From assembly GCF_001665625.1 (NCBI RefSeq), contig NZ_LZSY01000180.1:1-64000 (forward strand): a stretch of DNA of 64,000 nucleotides, in the 5' to 3' direction. The stretch is from Mycolicibacterium peregrinum. GTDB taxonomy: Bacteria > Actinomycetota > Actinomycetes > Mycobacteriales > Mycobacteriaceae. Under the pieces are notes generated by a model. It ran no database searches. It was not told the origin of the DNA and saw only the letters and a list, made by a program, of their open reading frames with translations. Shown here one piece after another: positions 55,273 through 61,830 of the stretch (position 1 is the first letter of the stretch; every line of letters starts with the position of its first letter). The translations under genes and the position numbers were made by a program.

Positions 55273-57054
55273 ATGAGCGAATCTCATCGGGTCGTGATCG
55301 CCCGGATGTCGTCTGACCTGGCCGCGATCTCGGCGTACATGAACCGGGTGTCGACGGATCTGGGGGAGCTGGGTCGAAGGCTCGATCAGGTCCCGGTGGC
55401 CGTGCCGCCCCCGGTCCCTGCCGCGGCGCCGGTCGCTTGGCCCGTCGCATCCGCTCCGGTGCCGGTGCCGCCGCCGAGGTCTGAGCCCACGTTCGGCCCG
55501 GAGCGCTCCGAAGGCTGGATCGGCAAGGCGCTCGCGGTAGCGGGAGTGGCCGTGACGCTCACCGGTGTGGTGCTGCTGCTGGTGCTGGCCGCGCAGGCCG
55601 GTCTTCTGCGACCGGAGTTCCGGGTGGCCGCAGGAGCCGTTCTGGCCGCTGGACTGGTCGGCGCCGGATGGTGGCTTCATCGTCGGCCGGGTGGCCGGGT
55701 GGGGGCCATCGCGTTGGCCGCGACCGGTGTTGCCGCCGCGTACATCGACGTGATCGCGGTGACAACGGTCTATGAGTGGGTTGCGGCGCCGATCGGTCTT
55801 CTGGTTGCCGCCGCAGTCGGTGGTGGCGGCCTGATGCTGGCACGGCGGTGGAACTCCGAACAGCTGAGCTTGTTGGTGCTGGTGCCGCTGATCGCCCTGG
55901 CGCCCGTCGTCACCGACGGGGTGACCCACCTGCTGATCGGATTCATGCTGGCTCTGTCGGCTGCCGCACTCCCGGTGCAGTTCCGCCGGGACTGGACCGG
56001 GTTGTACGCCGCGCGTATCGCCGCGGCCACGTTGCCGTTGTTGATGGCACTCGCGGCCGCCGCAATCGATGGACGGACCGATGTCCTGCTCGCGCCGGCC
56101 TGCGGGCTCGCTGCAGTGCTGGCGTTGGCGGGCGGGCTGCTGGTGCTGCGGTGGACCACCAAGCCGTCGGCGACGGCCGTTCTGACGGCGTGCGGCGTTC
56201 TTCCCGTGCTGTGCGTGGCGGGCGGCGTCGACCGCGTTATCGCGGCCCTCATGGCGGCGGCGTTGGCAACCGCCCTCGTGGCGATCGTGGCCTTCGGCGA
56301 CCGCATTCCGGGGGTGGTCGTGGTGGTCCGCCAGATCTGGGCGGTACTCGCGGCTGCGGCTGCTCTGATTGCGGTGCTGGTGGCCTTCGAAGGACCGGTG
56401 GCAGGCCCGGTGCTGTTGGCGATGGCCACGGTGGTCGCCCTCGCGGGGCGCCACGCCGGTGTCGCGCGGTCGATTGCCCTCGGGTTGGCCGCGGTCGGGG
56501 GCATGATCTATCTCGATTCCGCCGGGCCCGACATCTTGGTTAGTGCCACCAAAATGTCTGCAGGGCTTACGGTTTCGGTGTTGACCGGCAGCGTCCTGGC
56601 GATCGCGGCGGCGGCCGCGGTCTCGTGGGCGTGGTCGTCCGAGGGTGCCGCGGATCAGGAGTTGCTCCGGCTGGTGTGGGCAGCGGCGGGTGTCGTGGCC
56701 GGATATGCGCTGACGGTGTTCGCCGTGACGGCCGGTGTCGCAGTCGGCGGCATCGAGGCCGGCTTCTTCGGCGGTCACATGGTGGCGACGATCTGCTGGA
56801 TCGCGGTCGCGGCCGGCCTGCTCGGCTACGCGGCGCGGCGCCCCAAGGCGCAGCGGTCCCTGCCGATCGGCGGAGGCATGGCGCTCGTCGCGGCGGCCAT
56901 GACCAAGCTGTTCCTGTTCGACCTAGGGACCCTGGCCGGAATCTTCCGGGTGGCGGTGTTCATCGTGGTCGGGTTGGCGCTGCTGGGAATGGGAGCGGGG
57001 TACGCACGCCTGCTCAATCAGCAGGACCAGGCGGCCGACCAGCAGTCTGTGTGA
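55273..57054 (+). CDS. DUF2339-family polytopic membrane protein
   Basis: A 593-residue protein. A short helical N-terminus (SSDLAAISAYMNRVSTDLGE) and a Pro/Val-rich linker (about residues 45-75) are followed by roughly 16 hydrophobic segments running to the end. The DUF2339 features are IGKALAVAGVAVTLTGVVLL at the first helix and GTLAGIFRVAVFIVVGLALL near the C-terminus. The family has no known biochemical role. It begins 43 nt after the response regulator and may be its neighbour in an operon, but a short gap and no clear promoter leave this open. Confidence 0.88.
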   Translation: MSESHRVVIARMSSDLAAISAYMNRVSTDLGELGRRLDQVPVAVPPPVPAAAPVAWPVASAPVPVPPPRSEPTFGPERSEGWIGKALAVAGVAVTLTGVVLLLVLAAQAGLLRPEFRVAAGAVLAAGLVGAGWWLHRRPGGRVGAIALAATGVAAAYIDVIAVTTVYEWVAAPIGLLVAAAVGGGGLMLARRWNSEQLSLLVLVPLIALAPVVTDGVTHLLIGFMLALSAAALPVQFRRDWTGLYAARIAAATLPLLMALAAAAIDGRTDVLLAPACGLAAVLALAGGLLVLRWTTKPSATAVLTACGVLPVLCVAGGVDRVIAALMAAALATALVAIVAFGDRIPGVVVVVRQIWAVLAAAAALIAVLVAFEGPVAGPVLLAMATVVALAGRHAGVARSIALGLAAVGGMIYLDSAGPDILVSATKMSAGLTVSVLTGSVLAIAAAAAVSWAWSSEGAADQELLRLVWAAAGVVAGYALTVFAVTAGVAVGGIEAGFFGGHMVATICWIAVAAGLLGYAARRPKAQRSLPIGGGMALVAAAMTKLFLFDLGTLAGIFRVAVFIVVGLALLGMGAGYARLLNQQDQAADQQSV

Positions 57055-57072
57055 ACGTGCTCACATCTCGAC

Positions 57073-57094
57073 TAATCTGGAGTGATTCCAGATT
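57073..57094. promoter_or_regulatory. dps promoter with a perfect palindromic operator on the -10 box
   Basis: AATCTGGA (57074-57081) and TCCAGATT (57087-57094) form a perfect 8-bp inverted repeat with a 5-bp spacer. TAATCT (57073-57078), a good mycobacterial -10, overlaps the left arm, so a protein bound here would block transcription. Start would be near 57085, about 30 nt before the dps ATG (57114). The repeat matches none of the operator types I know (IdeR, Zur, LexA). Confidence 0.65.
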
Positions 57095-57113
57095 GCGGAC
57101 CGTTGTAACTGGC

Positions 57114-57599
57114 ATGAGTACACGTCGAATCGAATCCGATATCCAGGGATACCAGGCCGCGCCCGAGCTCAGCGGCTACCTGCAGCAGGTGCTGGTCGAC
57201 TTGATCGAGCTCGGCATCCAGGGCAAGCAGGCGCATTGGAACGTCGTCGGCACGAACTTCCGGGACCTACATCTGCAGCTCGACGAGCTCGTCGATTTCG
57301 CCAGGGAAGGCAGCGATACGGTCGCAGAACGGATGCGTGCACTGGACGCCGTGCCCGACGGTCGGTCGGACACTGTCGTGGCCGGCACCACGTTGCCGGA
57401 GTTCCCCGCCTATGAGCGCAGCACCGCTGAGGTGGTCGACCTCGTGACCACGCGGATCTATGCGACCGTGGAGACGATGCGCGGGGTGCACGACGAGGTC
57501 GACGCGCACGACCCGACCACCGCCGACATCCTGCACCAGTTGATCGATGGTCTGGAAAAGCTGGCATGGCTGATCAAGTCGGAGAACCGCAAGGTCTAG
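57114..57599 (+). CDS. dps: Dps-family ferritin-like DNA-protecting protein (Dps2-like)
   Basis: A 161-residue four-helix ferritin that stores iron and uses peroxide to oxidise it. The intersubunit ferroxidase residues match E. coli Dps by exact spacing: His41, His53, Asp57, Asp68 and Glu72 (in KQAHWNVVG, LHLQLDE, and SDTVAERM). The length matches M. smegmatis Dps2, at the same relative position. The ATG at 57114 has no strong ribosome site. Its stop TAG shares the tetramer CTAG (57596-57599) with the stop of the convergent cyclase gene. Confidence 0.93.
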   Translation: MSTRRIESDIQGYQAAPELSGYLQQVLVDLIELGIQGKQAHWNVVGTNFRDLHLQLDELVDFAREGSDTVAERMRALDAVPDGRSDTVVAGTTLPEFPAYERSTAEVVDLVTTRIYATVETMRGVHDEVDAHDPTTADILHQLIDGLEKLAWLIKSENRKV

Positions 57600-58882
57600 C
57601 CATCGCCCGGCGGCTCGACCGAGGCGGCACGCATCGGACCGGCGACCTCCAGCCGGGCGCGTGCCGCTTCGTCGTCGCGGCGTCCGACCAGATACCAGGT
57701 GTGCATGAGGCCCTTGCCCTTGATCTCGACGTCACCGCGCTCCTCGAGCACGAACGCGTGGCTGATCCGGTCATAAACGTTCTGCGGCACCTGAATTCGG
57801 CCGGCCACGTCGGTGGTTTCCATTCGTGATGCGACGTTGACCGCGTCGCCCCAGACGTCGTAGAAGAACTTGCGTGCCCCGACCACCCCGGCAACCACGG
57901 GTCCGGCGGCCAGGCCGATCCGCAACGGCACCGCGCGCCCCTGGGGGTCCTTGAGGTCGGCTACGGCGTCGGCCAGATCGAGCGCCAAACAGGCGAGTGC
58001 TTCGATGTGATCGGTGCGCGGCTTGGGCACGCCTGCCACCACCATGTACGAATCACCGCTGGTCTTCACCTTCTCCAGACCATGGCGGTCCACCAGTGCA
58101 TCGAGGTCGGTGTACAGGACGTCCAGGAAGCGCACCAGATCGGTGGGGGTGAGGTCACTGGCCCGCTCGGTGTAGCCGGCGATGTCGGCGAACAGGATCG
58201 AGGCGTCGTCGTACTTGTCGGCGATGATCGTGCGTGAAGGCTCCTTGAGTCGCTGGGCGATGGTGGCCGGCAGGATATTGGCCAGCAGCTGCTCGGATCG
58301 TTGATATTCGTCTTCCATCGCCTGTTCGGCCCGGGCGATCTCGCGTAACGACATCCAGACTGTGGCAAACACCATTACTCCGGCTGAGACCGCTGAAAGG
58401 ACGAAGCCCGCCGTCATTGCCCACGGGGGCCCCAGCCCGCGGTCTTTGGGGGCCAGGACCTCGAGCACGATCGCGGCGGCGACCGCCAGTGCCGTCAGCA
58501 CCCCCGCCAGGACGATGCGCTCGATTCCCAGCACCAGGACCGCCAGTGAGGCGGCCACCACGAAGTAGAACTGCAGTCCTGAACCGGTCCCGACGGCGAA
58601 GCACATCGTCGACACCGACACGTAGGCGAACAGGAAGAACGCGAGCGGTGCGATCAGTTCACCGAACCGGTACAACAGCGGCACTAGCAGGAACAACGCG
58701 GCGGATCCGAGGTTGACGAAACCGAACCGCCACATCGGCCCGCCGAGGATCAGTTGAAATACGCCGAATCCACCGGATACCGCGGCCGCGATCCACGTCG
58801 CAATCGTCAACACCCGCAGTCGGCTCGACACGCTCTCCGCGTAGTGCCGAGTGCGGGCCGGAACGCGGTTGCTCAACGCCAT
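57596..58882 (-). CDS. cya: Class III adenylyl cyclase with a six-helix membrane domain (Rv1625c-like)
   Basis: A 428-residue membrane enzyme that makes cAMP from ATP, colinear with Rv1625c. Six hydrophobic segments (residues 25-180) resemble half of a mammalian cyclase and are followed by a cyclase-transducing helix and the catalytic domain. All key residues are in place: metal aspartates Asp233 (FADIAGYT) and Asp277 (SGDSYMV), adenine-site Lys273 and Asp342 (FFYDVWGD), and the transition-state pair Asn349 and Arg353. A homodimer should be active. The ATG at 58882 gives MALSNRVPAR. Confidence 0.96.
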   Translation of the reverse strand: MALSNRVPARTRHYAESVSSRLRVLTIATWIAAAVSGGFGVFQLILGGPMWRFGFVNLGSAALFLLVPLLYRFGELIAPLAFFLFAYVSVSTMCFAVGTGSGLQFYFVVAASLAVLVLGIERIVLAGVLTALAVAAAIVLEVLAPKDRGLGPPWAMTAGFVLSAVSAGVMVFATVWMSLREIARAEQAMEDEYQRSEQLLANILPATIAQRLKEPSRTIIADKYDDASILFADIAGYTERASDLTPTDLVRFLDVLYTDLDALVDRHGLEKVKTSGDSYMVVAGVPKPRTDHIEALACLALDLADAVADLKDPQGRAVPLRIGLAAGPVVAGVVGARKFFYDVWGDAVNVASRMETTDVAGRIQVPQNVYDRISHAFVLEERGDVEIKGKGLMHTWYLVGRRDDEAARARLEVAGPMRAASVEPPGDG

Positions 58883-59090
58883 CTCAGGTATGCACACCGA
58901 TCGGCGGAACTCGCTGACCACCACGGACAAAGGGTATCGCCGCAGACCACCGGATTGGCCGACATTGACGCGGCCGCTATTTCGAATCGTTGTCCAGCAA
59001 ATCCGACGAAATGCCGGTATGTCACAATGGGAACTTGTTCCAGTGCGCGCGGCCGTCGTGCCGCCGATCTCTTTTGGGGGGGATCTCGAG

Positions 59091-60131
59091 GTGGATCGGT
59101 CATGGGTGCGTAACACCGCTGCCGGCTGTGCGATCGCGTGTGGCGCCATGGTGGTCGGACCTGGCATGACCGGCACCGGTGTGGCTTCGGCGCATCTGTT
59201 CGGGATCGACATCCACGACCTCTTCGACCACAAGAAGAAGAACAAGAAGAAGTCCGGTCCCGCGGCGGCCAAGTTGGGTCCGCAGCGTGGCGGCGGAGTC
59301 AAGAATTCCGGTGGCAGTCTCGGCGGGCCGCGGGCTTCCAGCGGCTCCAAGCCCGAGTCAAAGGTCGGGACCACCAAGACCGGGACCACCAGCTCCGCGA
59401 CCACCAAGACCGGGGCCACGACAGTGGGCGCCGGTGAGGCTCCGGCGACGGCGGCCCGCTCGGGAACATTCGCCGAATCACCCCAGTCGGCCCGCGTCGA
59501 CACGACCGGACAGGCGCCGTCGGCGGTCCTGTCGGGTGGGACCGCCCAGGCACCCACCGCGGCCGTCACCGGCGGCACGAGTCAGGCCCCTTCAGCTGTT
59601 GTGTCGGGCGGTGGCGGAGGAGGCGGAGCCGCGGGGGCGCCGACCAATGGCAACCTCGGCCGGGCCCCGGGCCTCGCGCCGGTGCCGACAGCTCCGAGCA
59701 GTCGCACGATCGTCATCCGATCGACCCCGCCCAAGATTCCCGCCGCGCCGGCTCCGGCGATCGCTGCACCCGCCGCCCCGGTCGCTCCGGCTCCGGTGGT
59801 GGCCCCTCCCGCTCCCGTCATCGCGGTCCCGGCGCCCGCGGCCCCGCCGGCAGGGGTGCCGGCGGCAGGCCCGAGTGCGCCGACCATTCCGGTTCCGCGG
59901 TCCGAACCACCAGTGGCACAGCCGCTTTCGGTGCCTGCGGTGCCCGAATCCTTCCGGCTCGGATACGCCGATTATCTGCGTACGGCCAGCACCAGTGATC
60001 TGCTGTTCGCGGTGCTGCCCGGACTCGCCGGCATGCTGTTGATGACGGCCGCCGGGGGAGCGGTGGGAGTCCGGCAGGCACGCGCGGCGCAGACACTTCC
60101 GTCACCCCAGATCGCTCGTTTCCTGCCGTAG
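59091..60131 (+). CDS. Exported Pro/Ala-rich protein with a C-terminal membrane helix
   Basis: A 346-residue protein that I do not recognise. The start GTG 59091 is chosen because GGGGGG lies just before it and it gives a signal peptide (DRSWVRNTAAGCAIACGAM to GVASA). Next come a Lys-rich patch (DHKKKNKKKSGP), a Thr/Ser linker (TKTGTTSSATTKTGATT), a three-fold 12-residue repeat (TGQAPSAVLSGG type), a long Pro/Ala/Val stretch, and a final hydrophobic helix (LLFAVLPGLAGMLLMTAAGG) with a short basic end. It looks like a cell-wall-spanning protein held in the membrane. It is divergent from cya. Earlier in-frame starts at 59019 and 59043 exist. Confidence 0.75.
   Translation: MDRSWVRNTAAGCAIACGAMVVGPGMTGTGVASAHLFGIDIHDLFDHKKKNKKKSGPAAAKLGPQRGGGVKNSGGSLGGPRASSGSKPESKVGTTKTGTTSSATTKTGATTVGAGEAPATAARSGTFAESPQSARVDTTGQAPSAVLSGGTAQAPTAAVTGGTSQAPSAVVSGGGGGGGAAGAPTNGNLGRAPGLAPVPTAPSSRTIVIRSTPPKIPAAPAPAIAAPAAPVAPAPVVAPPAPVIAVPAPAAPPAGVPAAGPSAPTIPVPRSEPPVAQPLSVPAVPESFRLGYADYLRTASTSDLLFAVLPGLAGMLLMTAAGGAVGVRQARAAQTLPSPQIARFLP
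59505..59612 (+). repeat. Three tandem 12-codon repeats in the Pro/Ala-rich protein gene
   Basis: The units encode TGQAPSAVLSGG, TAQAPTAAVTGG and TSQAPSAVVSGG, each 36 bp. They differ at several codons, so the array is not recent. It leads into a Gly-rich run. Confidence 0.8.
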
Positions 60132-60140
60132 CGGCATCGC

Positions 60141-60926
60141 GTGACACGCGGCGCGCATGACCGCAGACATTCTGCTGCGGGGGTGTACCGGATCGGTCCA
60201 CTGGTCTGGCTGTTCACTGCCGCAGCCGTCGCCTCCGTCGTCGGGGGACTACTCGTAGTGGTTGGTTGGGCCCGCGGAGAACTGTCGGGCTCACCTTGGG
60301 CGGCGCTGGTGGGTGTCCTGTTGATGGCGGCGGGATTCGGGGCCGTCGCCTTCCGCTGCGCGTCACGCGGTGAACCGCGGCGTGAACCGCCGGATGCGCC
60401 GTCCGACACCATGCTGGAGGTTCGTCATCCGCTCGGTCTGGTGTTCTGGCTCTTCGCCGCTTTGGCCGCCGTTGTCCTTGCGCTGACGGCCTCGGGCGTG
60501 GCTGGTTTCGTTCGGAGAGCGATACAGCACGGCGGTCTCGACCGGTCCGACACGACGGGGTTGGCGGCCGTCGGGGTGACTGTGGTCGCAGCGATGGCGT
60601 TGGTGGGGATGGTTTCGATGGCCGTCGCGATACCCGCGCGAATCATCGGGTCCTATGGGCGCACCCACCTCTGGCTGTCGCGCGAAGGGATCGGCTATGC
60701 CACAACTTCCGATGACGACCCGGGTTTCAGGCCATGGGACAGCGTCACGGCCGTCAGCTATTCGTCCCGCGATGCCCGCGGCGTGGTGTACAGCCACGTG
60801 TGGACAATCCGGACCAGCAACCCGCGATTGCACATCAGCGTGGTGTACCCCGCAGGTGCGGTGCCCCGGCCCCGCACCATCCGTCAGGCCATCCGCGACG
60901 TTGCGCCGGCCGTTCAGGTGAGCTGA
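60141..60926 (+). CDS. Membrane protein of unknown function
   Basis: A 261-residue protein with four hydrophobic segments (about residues 18-42, 52-71, 95-118 and 140-166) and a C-terminal soluble part of about 90 residues that looks like a small beta-rich domain (THLWLSREGIGYATTSDDDP, SVTAVSYSSRDARG, LHISVVYPAGAVP). This layout resembles a PH-like domain next to a membrane anchor, but I do not recognise the family. GTG start 9 nt after the Pro/Ala-rich gene, so the two may form one transcript. Confidence 0.7.
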   Translation: MTRGAHDRRHSAAGVYRIGPLVWLFTAAAVASVVGGLLVVVGWARGELSGSPWAALVGVLLMAAGFGAVAFRCASRGEPRREPPDAPSDTMLEVRHPLGLVFWLFAALAAVVLALTASGVAGFVRRAIQHGGLDRSDTTGLAAVGVTVVAAMALVGMVSMAVAIPARIIGSYGRTHLWLSREGIGYATTSDDDPGFRPWDSVTAVSYSSRDARGVVYSHVWTIRTSNPRLHISVVYPAGAVPRPRTIRQAIRDVAPAVQVS

Positions 60927-61398
60927 GGGTCGTCGGCGGCTGTCGGTCGTGAGTGGGTTCCAGACGTGTGCTTCTATGGATTCATCGCCGCCAGACAGTT
61001 TGCGTCGACTGTCCTGCAGCAATGGCATATTTCGTGGTCCATTCTGGCCGGATTCATAGCTAGTTCCTAGTTGGGGGAGCGGGTCGGCAGTGCCCGGAAG
61101 TGGTATTGATCGGCGGTGCCGGTTGGTGTGCCACCGGCGTGGCTTCACGGGTGATTGTCAAGGCGTTGAACCGATTCCGGCTATCTGACCCGTTTGCGCC
61201 ATATTGACGCACCGGCATGGTTTACTCTTCGGGATCGGTTGCGCTCATCGAGGGGCGCCGCACGTTTGCGGGAGCTTCGTGCAGGGTCAGGCCTGGGATG
61301 CCACCGCATCCGAGGCTCGATCGTTCGCATCCGATCTGCAAATGCATGTTTGAGCACCCGCAGGGTGCCGGCACGGAAGACAGTCGGAGGAACTCGCG
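60927..61398. other. 472-bp stretch without a supported gene, upstream of mmpS
   Basis: The longest non-coding interval in the window. Short open frames here (for example 61217-61414) have no coding look. TACTCT near 61224 is a possible -10, which would give mmpS a leader of about 165 nt. ATAGCTAGTTCCTAG near 61059 contains two CTAG tetramers but no convincing operator. GGAGG at 61386-61390 is the ribosome site of mmpS. Confidence 0.5.
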
Positions 61399-61830
61399 AT
61401 TTTCAGGATCCTGAAGCGGCTGTGGATTCCGCTGGTGCTGGTGGTGGTGGGGGTCGCAGGCGGATTTACCGTGTCGCGATTGCATGGCGTCTTCGGCAGC
61501 CAGAGCCGTCCCGCGTACACCAGCGCCGAGCGCGAGGAGAAGCGGCCCCACGACCCCAAGCACCTGGTTTACGAGGTATTCGGCCCTCCTGGGACGTTGG
61601 CGACCATCAGCTATTTCGACGCCGATGCCGAGCCGAAACTCATCAGGGATGCGCCGCTGCCATGGTCGATGGACTTCCCGATCTCCGACGCGACGGCGAT
61701 GGGAAACATCTCCGCTCAAGGCAATACTGACTCGATCGGATGCCGCATCCTCGTCGGCGACGAGGTGAAGGACGAGAAGGTCCGGACTGGCGTGAGTGCC
61801 TTCACCTTCTGTCAGCTGAAGGCCGCATGA
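61399..61830 (+). CDS. mmpS: MmpS-family membrane-anchored periplasmic protein, probable ATT start
   Basis: A 143-residue accessory protein of the MmpL transporters. One N-terminal helix (LKRLWIPLVLVVVGVAGGFTV) is followed by a beta-rich outer domain with KHLVYEVFGPPGTLATISYF, LPWSMDF, MGNISAQGN and SIGCRI, as in MmpS4 and MmpS5. There is no ATG, GTG or TTG in frame between the upstream stop (61351) and the middle of the helix (GTG 61435). ATT at 61399 lies 8 nt after GGAGG and would give MFRILKRLWIPLV, the usual MmpS beginning. The stop overlaps the mmpL ATG (ATGA). Confidence 0.88.
   Translation: MFRILKRLWIPLVLVVVGVAGGFTVSRLHGVFGSQSRPAYTSAEREEKRPHDPKHLVYEVFGPPGTLATISYFDADAEPKLIRDAPLPWSMDFPISDATAMGNISAQGNTDSIGCRILVGDEVKDEKVRTGVSAFTFCQLKAA

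Noticed and set aside
54958..56778. 606-codon minus-strand open frame opposite the DUF2339 gene
   Set aside because: Arg/His/Gln-rich shadow product. The plus frame has clear membrane helices of a known family.
61217..61414. 65-codon open frame upstream of mmpS as a gene or leader
   Set aside because: No ribosome site, no family resemblance and a composition like the surrounding non-coding DNA.
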